Below are positions 1 to 7,399 of a DNA stretch of 8,483 bases, piece by piece. The stretch is from the NCBI GenBank assembly GCA_018067115.1, contig JAGPVI010000113.1, forward strand, positions 1 through 8,483, read 5' to 3'. The notes under the pieces are model-generated. The model saw only the letters and a list, made by a program, of their open reading frames with translations. It had not been told where the DNA came from and searched no databases. The number at the start of each line of letters is the position of its first letter. Position 1 is the first letter of the stretch. This stretch comes from Bizionia sp. Lineage in GTDB: Bacteria > Bacteroidota > Bacteroidia > Flavobacteriales > Flavobacteriaceae. Both the position numbers and the translations under genes were made by a program.

Positions 1-2328
1 CGGCGATAATATTTCAAGAAATCTACTAACTGTTTTAGAATTCAAGTTTCCCGTTAAATACTTAACTTTGTCCTTTGTAGTAAACACTTTAGATCCGGCA
101 TCTGTAAAAATGTACCCCTTTGGACTATATCGCACAGAAAACGAACTCGAACTAATTTTTGACCAAGAGATCCCTTCTTTAAAATATGAATGTTGGTTTT
201 TTAAGACCCAAACTTCAATTAGCTTATCCCATTTCTCATCAGAAAAATCTTTAGCATATTCAGCTTTTCTATATTTTTCTTTAACGACCGTTTTAAGAGA
301 CTGCCCATCATTTTCAAAATTCACAACAAAAATATCATTCCCGTACCATTTTTTAAATTCTCCGCCTTTATTAATGGGAAACCATTTGTATTCAGAAGTA
401 ATAGCTTCTAGTTTTTCTAAATTTAAACCCAATTTATTCTGAGAAATTTCTCTCCAATCTCTTATAAATCGAGCATTATTAGTTGTAGTCAGACCCTGCA
501 TTGGAGAAACTTGTTTACCTAATATATCTGAATCTTGAAATACAGATAATGTCTTATCACTTGCCCAATATCCAATTGGAGAACTAGGGATTTTATCAAA
601 ATCTCTTTGATTAGCCTTATAAAACCATCCACAATTTTTATTTCGTATAGCTTCTAATGTTTTTGGTGCTTGGTTTTGTGAACCTTTAAACTCACTTAAA
701 CGTATATAGCTTCCTTTTGCGTTTTCAATATACAATCGTCTTAGTGTAAACGTGCAAATAGGAACAGTTGCTCCATCAAAACCAGAATATTCTAATTGAA
801 TAAGATTATTTATAAAGTTCTTTGTGATTATTTCATTTCTAAGTTTTTCATAACTAGAAATAAACATCCATACAAAAGGTGTCATATACCCTGTTAGACC
901 ATCGCCATCACATAAGTCTAAACAACGCAAAATAAAAGTAGCAAAAAGGTCAGATTTAGTTTCTGGATAATTGGTTTCTACATATTGTTTTAAGCTACCT
1001 TCCATTCTAGAAGAACTGATATACGGCGGGTTAGTTACAACACAATCATAACGTTGACCTAACAATTTATATAGCTTATAAACATCTCTTTGCCGCTCTG
1101 CAAAGAGTGAATTTTCTTCTATTTTAAATTTTTCAAGATCTTTTGGATCAATTTCTATTAATGAACCTATTGCAGTTGCATTTTTGAATTTATCATCAAA
1201 TTCAAAATCTTGATAAAACGAAATGTTAGTTTCAATATGATCCTTAGCGACTGTTCGTAAAAAACGACGCTGTTTTTGACGACCTTTCATTAATAAAACA
1301 AAAGATGCTATTTGGGCAGCTCTACGATCTATATCTACCCCAAATAAATTTTTGGTAATGATTAAAGCCGGTATTTCAGAGGGATTGTAACCTTCTTCTT
1401 CATAGATTTTATAAAATACATCAAAGGCATACGACAAAATATGTCCTGAACCAACACAGGGCTCAAAGAATTTAATTTCCTCAATACTTTTAGATTCTCG
1501 TTTACTTAATTTACCTGTATAGGTTGGCTTAATGTAAAACTCTAACGTATCAATTACTTTAGAATCTGGACGAATTTCTGACCACACTTGCCCTAAAGTA
1601 TTGTCTACCATATATTGTACAATCCATTTAGGCGTAAACAATTGTGAAGCTGGTGCTAATTCATTTTTAGTGTATTTCTTCTTTGAGCTAATTAACTTTT
1701 CATTTAAAGCAGAAATATAAAACTGATACAACCAACCTAGTATTTCAACTTCTTCACAATCTTCAGTTTGCATTCCAACTCTAATATCTTCGATAATAGA
1801 AAAACTAGAAATTAAATCGTCTGGCAATAACAGCTCTGCATAATCATCTATCTTTTCAAATAGAAAAGGAAAAACGTTATTTAAATGATTACAAGCACCC
1901 ACTAATAAAGCTGCGTAGGCTTCATTCTGTGCATCTGCACTCGGTATTCTGCCATCCAACACATCGTAAATACGCTGTTGTTGTACCGGTAATTCTTTTG
2001 GGATGTTACCTTGTTTTGCTTCTTGTAAAATAGCGGGTAATGTGCCACCTTTTATAGGACTCACAACTGATATGCCTAACGGCTCATAGCCATTAACATC
2101 CATAAAACGCAGCGCGACAAAACGGTTAAACCACGTATAAGCCACGGTATCTATTACGTCTGTTTTAGAGGTTTTATTGATGGCTTCCTGTAACTTTTTT
2201 AAATGGCCTGCTTTTTCACGCAAGACAACGCTATCACTGGTTAATACCTTCTCTAATTTAGCACCTATTTGGTCTATGAGTTTTATACGAGCTTCTTGTG
2301 CAAAGCGTTTTAGTTGGTTGGTGTTCAT
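1..2328 (-). CDS. pglX: BREX adenine-specific DNA methyltransferase PglX (BrxX), 3' end beyond window
   Basis: PglX is the BREX methyltransferase. It places N6-methyladenine on one strand of a non-palindromic site to mark host DNA, and it is also needed for defence. The frame is open for 776 codons from ATG at 2328 to the left edge, about two thirds of the usual length near 1,200 residues. An in-frame TAA directly before the ATG fixes the start. Visible parts in order: a helical N-terminal region (about 1-220); the SAM-binding motif FEPCVGSGH (288-296); the acidic motif GVDID (330-334); the catalytic NPPY (433-436); and the start of the target-recognition region, with QGLTTTNNARFIR near 611-623, INKGGEFKKWYG near 652-663 and SWSKISSSSF near 721-730. 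All of these match the PglX family. No frameshift or stop is seen. The start overlaps the TGA of the out-of-frame winged-helix segment upstream as ATGA. No Shine-Dalgarno lies at proper spacing; the nearest GGAGG is about 30 nt upstream. Confidence 0.96.
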   Translation of the reverse strand, partial: MNTNQLKRFAQEARIKLIDQIGAKLEKVLTSDSVVLREKAGHLKKLQEAINKTSKTDVIDTVAYTWFNRFVALRFMDVNGYEPLGISVVSPIKGGTLPAILQEAKQGNIPKELPVQQQRIYDVLDGRIPSADAQNEAYAALLVGACNHLNNVFPFLFEKIDDYAELLLPDDLISSFSIIEDIRVGMQTEDCEEVEILGWLYQFYISALNEKLISSKKKYTKNELAPASQLFTPKWIVQYMVDNTLGQVWSEIRPDSKVIDTLEFYIKPTYTGKLSKRESKSIEEIKFFEPCVGSGHILSYAFDVFYKIYEEEGYNPSEIPALIITKNLFGVDIDRRAAQIASFVLLMKGRQKQRRFLRTVAKDHIETNISFYQDFEFDDKFKNATAIGSLIEIDPKDLEKFKIEENSLFAERQRDVYKLYKLLGQRYDCVVTNPPYISSSRMEGSLKQYVETNYPETKSDLFATFILRCLDLCDGDGLTGYMTPFVWMFISSYEKLRNEIITKNFINNLIQLEYSGFDGATVPICTFTLRRLYIENAKGSYIRLSEFKGSQNQAPKTLEAIRNKNCGWFYKANQRDFDKIPSSPIGYWASDKTLSVFQDSDILGKQVSPMQGLTTTNNARFIRDWREISQNKLGLNLEKLEAITSEYKWFPINKGGEFKKWYGNDIFVVNFENDGQSLKTVVKEKYRKAEYAKDFSDEKWDKLIEVWVLKNQHSYFKEGISWSKISSSSFSVRYSPKGYIFTDAGSKVFTTKDKVKYLTGNLNSKTVSRFLEILSP
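2325..2328 (-). promoter_or_regulatory. ATGA stop-start overlap of the winged-helix frame with pglX
   Basis: The TGA ending the winged-helix frame (2327-2325) overlaps the pglX ATG (2328-2326) as ATGA. This arrangement typically allows translational coupling by re-initiating ribosomes. It matches the brxB-brxC junction in the same operon, which supports the idea that the ancestral upstream gene ended here and not at the TAG at 2447. With the present frame, ribosomes stop 118 bp earlier and coupling would be lost. The effect on pglX expression is inference. Confidence 0.6.
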
Positions 2329-2446
2329 TTATTTTTATCTGTTTTTAAAGTCCAATAGCCTCCGAATGTTGGGCTTCCAACACGTTCTATAACGTTAGCT
2401 TCTTTAAGTTTTGTTAAGTAGGTTTCCACAGTTCTATCGCTTACCC

Positions 2447-3916
2447 CTATCGTTTTTGCTGCATCTTTTGCAGTTGTCTTTTTATCAAAAATGATATGTA
2501 ATAGTAAGACAACTGTGTTATTTCCGAAGAGTTTCCGAAGTGTTTCCGAAGAGTCTCCGAAGAGTCTCCGAAATGTTCAGAAGTATATTGAACAAAACTG
2601 TTAAAGTTATTTTCCAATAACTCCATAACATACGCTATGTCAGCAGGTTCTTTTTTAAGTTCGTTTTGAAGTCTCTCTAAAACCGCTACGAACTGTTTCT
2701 GAACTGTTTCCGAAGTTTCTTTTGTATCCTCCTGCGATTTCGTGTATAGTTTTAAAATAGTAGCATCAAAACTAATGTCGTATTCGGGTGCTGTATTGTT
2801 ATACGTTTTCCAGTTTGCTTCTATACGGTCAAAACCATAGCCAGCATTTTCTGCAAGCCGCACCATTCTAAATAATTTGGTAATGAGTGGATTGCGTGGC
2901 AGGGATAAATCTTTTGCTTTTAACTCTTCAATTGGTTTAGGCAATCCGCCAGGGTTATAAAACTCAATATGGTTTGTAAAGATGCGTATGCGTGAGTGAG
3001 CAGGCGCAAAGTAATCGGCGTGCATTAGCATATTCACCAATGCTTCACGTATGGCTTTAAGTCCAGGCGAGAGTTCTTGGCCAAAACCTTGATCTGTTAA
3101 TTGAAATTCAACATCAACCTCAGGCTTTAAACGTTTAAAACATTCAAAATAATAATCCCAAAGGTTTTCAAATTCACCTAAGCGAAAACTATAGTTTGAT
3201 GTTGCTTCGGAAATGGATTTTCCTTCTATTTCTAAAAGATCAATTCTAAAATCCGGAAAATGTTTTTCTATAGTATCTCGCTTTCCTAAAAACAAAAGTC
3301 CCGAGTAGGTGAGTTGCTCATTGTCCAGAATACGCAGTTTTGAAAGAAAAACATCTTCATCAAAACGATTGTAGCTCACATCTGGATTAAAGCGCGCCAT
3401 ATAATCTCGATATTGCTTGAGTGATGTAGGGTCTATGTCTTCTTTAGATGTATTGGGTGCGAGTTTAGATGTTTTTGTACCGAAAGATTGATCTCTATAA
3501 AAAGCATCTATTTCATTTTTACGCGCTTTTTGATCACTACTTGATCTGCGAATAAACGTATTGGTTTGCGTATTGTAATACACAGGTTTTTGAGCCGAAA
3601 CAGGAATGTAAAATGCCAGAACCGTTTTGCCATCAATGACGTAGCGCTGCTGTTTTGTATCTACAAACACATTAAATTTCTCACCTCGAAGGGTATTTAA
3701 AAAGTCCTGTTCTATTTTCTCGGGATTTGTAACGCCTTGAATTTCAAAGTTATTACCAATTTCTTTAATCCCAAAAACTAGCCAGCCCCCCGAAGTATTT
3801 GAAAAAGCACTCACAGTTTCCCAACAAGACTTGGGTACGGCAGCCTTCGCTTCCTTAACCTCAAAATCTTCCCATTCCAGATCGTTTAATTTTGCTATGA
3901 GTTCCTCTTTGGTCAT
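2447..3916 (-). CDS. AlbA_2/Schlafen-like putative DNA-binding protein with GHKL ATPase-like domain, C-terminus frame-shifted
   Basis: The 489-residue product has three recognisable parts. An N-terminal AlbA_2 (Schlafen AAA_4-type) domain spans about 12-135, with WEDFEVKEA and the core AFSNTSGGWLVFGI at 37-50. A RecG-like C-terminal GHKL ATPase-type domain (HATPase_c_4) shows REALVNMLMHADY (290-302), NPGGLP (321-326), RNPLITKLF (341-349) and AGYGFDRI (358-365). A linker then contains repeat-derived peptides: SETVQKQF near 402-409 and SETLRKHFGNSSE at 453-465. Residues 466-489 form a basic tail unlike any domain. The family's usual winged helix is absent here but is encoded immediately downstream in another frame. 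The ATG directly abuts the brxC stop (TAG then ATG), so it belongs to the same operon. The biochemical role is not known to me. Proteins of this architecture are usually treated as transcriptional regulators or accessory defence factors, and its place between brxC and pglX suggests a link to BREX. Confidence 0.88.
   Translation of the reverse strand: MTKEELIAKLNDLEWEDFEVKEAKAAVPKSCWETVSAFSNTSGGWLVFGIKEIGNNFEIQGVTNPEKIEQDFLNTLRGEKFNVFVDTKQQRYVIDGKTVLAFYIPVSAQKPVYYNTQTNTFIRRSSSDQKARKNEIDAFYRDQSFGTKTSKLAPNTSKEDIDPTSLKQYRDYMARFNPDVSYNRFDEDVFLSKLRILDNEQLTYSGLLFLGKRDTIEKHFPDFRIDLLEIEGKSISEATSNYSFRLGEFENLWDYYFECFKRLKPEVDVEFQLTDQGFGQELSPGLKAIREALVNMLMHADYFAPAHSRIRIFTNHIEFYNPGGLPKPIEELKAKDLSLPRNPLITKLFRMVRLAENAGYGFDRIEANWKTYNNTAPEYDISFDATILKLYTKSQEDTKETSETVQKQFVAVLERLQNELKKEPADIAYVMELLENNFNSFVQYTSEHFGDSSETLRKHFGNSSEITQLSYYYISFLIKRQLQKMQQKR
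2522..2576 (-). repeat. Five tandem 11-bp repeats at the frame-switch point
   Basis: Read on the minus strand, five exact 11-bp units follow one another: ACATTTCGGAG, ACTCTTCGGAG, ACTCTTCGGAA, ACACTTCGGAA and ACTCTTCGGAA. A degenerate 10-bp relative, ATACTTCTGA, precedes them. Three units make 33 bp, or 11 codons, so every frame through the array reads the same cyclic peptide (S-E-T-L-R-K-L/H-F-G-N/D-S) and has no stop. Unit number modulo 3 sets the downstream frame. Five units, as seen, lead to a 24-residue tail and TAG at 2447. Four or seven lead to the winged helix. Three or six lead to a TAA immediately after the array. Tandem repeats of this type are prone to slippage and recombination. 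Confidence 0.93.
2686..2718 (-). repeat. Three diverged 11-bp repeat units of the same family
   Basis: On the minus strand the units AAACTTCGGAA, ACAGTTCAGAA and ACAGTTCGTAG follow each other at 11-bp spacing. They share the ACxxTTCxGAA pattern of the array at 2522-2576. In the protein they encode ETSETVQKQF, the counterpart of SETLRKHF. They lie 109 bp upstream of the main array in the same gene. The two clusters probably descend from one repeat type, with this one more decayed. Confidence 0.7.
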
Positions 3917-6900
3917 CTACTTTAAGTTGATCTTAATATTTTCATTAATACGCTTTAAAAAAGCTTCTCGAAGTGCTTCTACATAATCGTTTACGTCTTC
4001 TTCAGATACTAATTCATTCTTAACATAATCGACGTGAATCTGCGATTGTCTTATATATTTTGCAACAGGTTCTGCAACTTTACCTTCTTCTTTTTTAGGT
4101 GCAGCCATATTGGCCATAAGATTTAATGCGTCCGTATGAATTTGAGATAACTCTTGTTTAGATTGTCGGATGTTTGCTATAAAGCGCTCATTTGCTACCG
4201 CATTTTTTTTGTCGCTTAAAATTTTTACAACATTCAATTGCTGATCTGTATCTAGTGTTTTAAAAGCAGGGCGATTATTTATATCGGCTATATATTCTTC
4301 TGCGGTATCTATAAAACTGGTCTTTTCTTGTCTTATAAGTTCCAATACTTTTTTAGACAATTCATCTTTCGCCGCTTTTGCTAATTGCACACCACTACCT
4401 TTGTAAGGTGTATTACTAGCTACTAGCGTTTTGAGCGTGTCTAATTCGTCACTTTGTATATAATCAAAGTTTGCTGTATTCCCTTCTAATAAGGTTTTAA
4501 CATCGTCATAAATATTACGTTGTTCCCCATTCATAAACCTTTGAATAGGCGAGAGCAAATCTTCTTTAGTATCTAATAGGGCATCTTCAAATTCAGATAC
4601 ACTTGTAATGAAATAACTGTACTCTTTTTTAGACCAGCGGTCTAGCTTTTCTGAGAATGGTTCTAGACTTTTTAGAAAAGGATAAGATTGTTTGCGTGCC
4701 AGCAATTGATCTACATCTATTCGCATTTGTACTAATTTATCTTTAAAAGCAACTGCTACATCTTTTGCTTCACGCAACGGGCAACTTACATCAAAAGCAT
4801 CTTTAAAAACTTCTTTTAATTTTTTTACGGCAGTAGCATCAAATGTAGCTTGTGGATCAAGAATGGTATTACCGTGAAAAGAGCTATTTAATAATGCGTT
4901 TAAAAAAGAATCATTTTCTAGCAAATTAGAATCCTGCTTTGCTTCAATTTTACCCCGTTTATAAAGCTTTGCGGTTATCGTCCAGATGGCATTAGGATAC
5001 CAACCATATGGTTTTTTAATGAACGTGTTTTTTAAATCATTCAACGTTGTGCGGTCACTGCGTTTTTTCCGTTTTAAAATTTCACTCAAAATTTCACCTT
5101 CCGCCTCAGACATTGTGGTGTCATCATCTGTAAAGAGAGCATCTGGTGCAGTATGAACGGTATTTTTCACAGTATCCTCTGAAAAAGCAACTCCTTTTAA
5201 CATTCGTAAATTAGGATAGACAACAGCTACTAATTTTTGGAAGGCATTAATAACTTTTGTCTTACCATCGTTAGATGCTGTCATTTCTAGCTTACCACCA
5301 TTTACGTAAACTTTAGATTCCCCTAAAGCTTTGTTTGCCATAAGAATTAAATTCTTCTTGCGTGTCACGTTTTGCATTGACTTTTCTTGAAGAATACGAG
5401 CTACTTGAGGTCTGGTTCCAGAACCTCTATTTTGCATCTCATATTTGGCTGTTTTAATATACATTCTAACATCTCGCATAAAGGTTGCGTTAGATGCTAG
5501 TACGAGCTTCATTCCTGTACTTCCCATAGTTTGGGATTGTATGAAGGCTTCGTTTTCATAATCTTGATAATTATCTGTTATAATTTCAATTTCCAGCTCT
5601 TTCTCACGACCAAAGAAACTACCATCAATTTTACTCGTAAAATCATAATCCTGTTTGTTCTCCAGGTACTTAATTTTATTATCTCTTATGATTTCATCAA
5701 AGAGAATTTCTTTAAGTAGTTGTGTAATAGCTTGCTCATCAATATCTGTATTCTTTATTTCTTCTTCAACATCCTTTTCATCATCGGTTAAGAATTCAAA
5801 AATATCGCCGTTACGCTGCACATAACTTTGATTTTCCAGAATAGTTAAAGCGGTATCAATGTTTGTTTCGTGTGCTTTAAGATCTACATTAATGTCATCT
5901 ATCATCAACACCGAAATATTTCGTTTTGTAGTTTTAAAGTTCCCGAAGTATTTTACTAGAAACAACGCTTTAAGCACTTTAATCGCGAAACGATCGTCAA
6001 GTTGTTTTTCAGCAAGAATAATAGACTGTTGTATTTCACCACGTAGTTCATTACGAATGCCTTCAAACATTAAATCGAAACTTACCAATGCATTACCATC
6101 CCGTTCTTCAATAGCTCGTATAACTTGTTGGAATACCCCAAGCATAGAACGTTCTCCTACCGAAGCGTGTTTTCCTTGAAAAGCATTATGGTTGGATAAG
6201 GCAATTCTACATTGTTGAAACAAATCGAATTGATACGGTACAAATGGAAATTTATTGGCGTAATCGGCATTGTCTTTATATCCCTTAAACTGAACGCCAG
6301 CTTCTGAAAAAGAAAGTAAAGATTTTAAGTGAGGTCCATTCTTTTTATAAGCTTTGGTTAACTCGTCTTGTGCTTTATCATTTTTATCTAACAGACGTTT
6401 CTCAATTACTTCATCCACATTAGCAGAGGTCAGTGGTACTTTTATCTTGAAACGTGCCTGAATGCGAGAAAAGTCATTTTGCTGACTTTTATTCATATCG
6501 CCTACCACAGTTTCCATATCCTCCTGAGAAGTCACTAAAATCCAAGAATTACCTTTTGTTTTTGTAGCTAATGTTTCTGCTATAGTCTGTAAATTAAGCA
6601 TCAACTTTGTGTTGTCGCTAATGTATTGACCTACTTCATCTACAAAGAAATTCAATCGAAAACCTTTAGGCTTAGAATCGATATAGATTTTTACACGATT
6701 ACAAAAATCTTCAATAGACTGTTTATTTCTATCTTCTAATTCATCAAGAATATTTTCGTATTTCTCAGGACTTTCATTAAAAACAGTCGCTAAAATATCT
6801 TTTACTTCTAAAACAAAGTATTCTAATCGGTCAATTTCCCAAGTAACACCTTTTACTTTTTCATATTCCGCTTTAAAAGCGTCATACTTTCCTTTGCCAT

Positions 6901-7399
6901 CTAGCCACATTTCAAATTCTGCAACGTGCGGTTGAAAACCATAGTAGCCTAAATGGTCATAAAAAACCTTATAGAACACTGATAGAATAGCATTGGCATC
7001 TTCCTTACTAGTAATCTGTGCTTGCTGGTCTATATTGAATAATACTGATTCTGAAGGTATGCGTGTTGCGTTTAGGATATCACCTTTAAGCATTGCATCA
7101 TTCTCTACTTTTTCTGCGAACAGTTCACCAGACTTCCAACCATCGTGTTCTTTGTTTTCGAGTACATAAGACAATATTTTTAATAAGTGAGACTTACCAC
7201 TTCCGAAGAAACCAGAGATCCATACGCCATTTGCCCCAGCATAGTCGTTATAAGCTTGAAAGAAATCTCTAACTTTTTTTCCTATCTCATTGGTAACAAC
7301 GTACTCGGTTACTTCTGTAGAAATGTTATCGCGGTCGTCTGCTTTTATTACCGTTTCTATGGAACGGTCTATAGGTTTTTCAAAATATTTTTTAATCAT
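3917..7399 (-). CDS. brxC: BREX P-loop ATPase BrxC
   Basis: BrxC is the large ATPase of BREX and is required for phage exclusion. The 1,160-residue length fits the family, which runs to about 1,200. The AAA-type ATPase core is complete. Walker A is GFFGSGKS (63-70). Walker B is LNFFVDE (249-255, D254 and E255). A sensor-1-like strand is WILVTSQEDM (286-295), and arginines R312 and R316 in FSRIQARF are finger candidates. Further family stretches are PFVPYQFDLF (385-394), GKHASVGERSMLGVFQ (409-424) and QRNGDIFEFLTDDEKDVEEE (528-547). The C-terminus ends in the usual EEDVNDYVEALREAF region. The ATG overlaps the brxB stop as ATGA, and the TAG stop abuts the next gene's ATG, so translation is probably coupled on both sides. 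No Shine-Dalgarno is visible. An A8 run lies near residue 1064, but the frame is intact. Confidence 0.97.
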   Translation of the reverse strand: MIKKYFEKPIDRSIETVIKADDRDNISTEVTEYVVTNEIGKKVRDFFQAYNDYAGANGVWISGFFGSGKSHLLKILSYVLENKEHDGWKSGELFAEKVENDAMLKGDILNATRIPSESVLFNIDQQAQITSKEDANAILSVFYKVFYDHLGYYGFQPHVAEFEMWLDGKGKYDAFKAEYEKVKGVTWEIDRLEYFVLEVKDILATVFNESPEKYENILDELEDRNKQSIEDFCNRVKIYIDSKPKGFRLNFFVDEVGQYISDNTKLMLNLQTIAETLATKTKGNSWILVTSQEDMETVVGDMNKSQQNDFSRIQARFKIKVPLTSANVDEVIEKRLLDKNDKAQDELTKAYKKNGPHLKSLLSFSEAGVQFKGYKDNADYANKFPFVPYQFDLFQQCRIALSNHNAFQGKHASVGERSMLGVFQQVIRAIEERDGNALVSFDLMFEGIRNELRGEIQQSIILAEKQLDDRFAIKVLKALFLVKYFGNFKTTKRNISVLMIDDINVDLKAHETNIDTALTILENQSYVQRNGDIFEFLTDDEKDVEEEIKNTDIDEQAITQLLKEILFDEIIRDNKIKYLENKQDYDFTSKIDGSFFGREKELEIEIITDNYQDYENEAFIQSQTMGSTGMKLVLASNATFMRDVRMYIKTAKYEMQNRGSGTRPQVARILQEKSMQNVTRKKNLILMANKALGESKVYVNGGKLEMTASNDGKTKVINAFQKLVAVVYPNLRMLKGVAFSEDTVKNTVHTAPDALFTDDDTTMSEAEGEILSEILKRKKRSDRTTLNDLKNTFIKKPYGWYPNAIWTITAKLYKRGKIEAKQDSNLLENDSFLNALLNSSFHGNTILDPQATFDATAVKKLKEVFKDAFDVSCPLREAKDVAVAFKDKLVQMRIDVDQLLARKQSYPFLKSLEPFSEKLDRWSKKEYSYFITSVSEFEDALLDTKEDLLSPIQRFMNGEQRNIYDDVKTLLEGNTANFDYIQSDELDTLKTLVASNTPYKGSGVQLAKAAKDELSKKVLELIRQEKTSFIDTAEEYIADINNRPAFKTLDTDQQLNVVKILSDKKNAVANERFIANIRQSKQELSQIHTDALNLMANMAAPKKEEGKVAEPVAKYIRQSQIHVDYVKNELVSEEDVNDYVEALREAFLKRINENIKINLK

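Larger units (their letters stand above)
2325..2576 (-). other. Winged-helix DNA-binding C-terminus of the AlbA_2 gene, out of frame
   Basis: In the frame one step from the annotated upstream ORF there is an open stretch of 83 codons plus TGA. It begins exactly at the first 11-bp repeat unit, after a TGA at 2579-2577. After the repeat-encoded part (ending LRKLFGNN) it reads TVVLLLHIIF, then TTAKDAAKTIGVSDRTVE, YLTKLKEANVIERVG and finally GGYWTLK. This is a textbook helix-turn-helix followed by a wing. It closely resembles the C-terminal domain usual in AlbA_2/RecG-like ATP-binding proteins, which end in SxRTVxxxLxxLxxxGxIxRxG then GxW. There is no start codon of its own in a sensible place, so it is best read as the displaced end of the upstream gene. 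Removing one 11-bp unit, or adding two, would join them into a 526-residue (four-unit) protein. It could equally be the remnant of a fixed frameshift. Confidence 0.85.

Noticed and set aside
68..442. Plus-strand ORF of 124 codons
   Set aside because: It is antisense to pglX, which shows family motifs throughout. The product has no recognisable features.
2177..2392. Plus-strand ORF of 71 codons spanning the pglX start
   Set aside because: It is antisense to the pglX N-terminus and the winged-helix frame, both clearly coding.
2329..2446. 118-bp intergenic promoter region before pglX
   Set aside because: It codes for a coherent winged-helix domain in one frame, and I see no convincing Bacteroidota-type promoter pair in it.
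2522..2576. Short regular repeats as a CRISPR array
   Set aside because: The units are 11 bp, directly abutting, with no spacers, and lie within a coding frame.
2522..2576. Programmed -1 ribosomal frameshifting joining the two frames
   Set aside because: A shift of -1 would be needed, but no canonical X-XXY-YYZ slippery heptamer is present in the overlap. Repeat copy-number change explains it more simply, though this cannot be excluded from sequence alone.
5859..6179. Plus-strand ORF of 106 codons, with others at 5531-5719, 7187-7438 and 7951-8172
   Set aside because: All lie opposite well-supported BREX genes and look like antisense shadows, with hydrophobic or low-complexity composition and no motifs.
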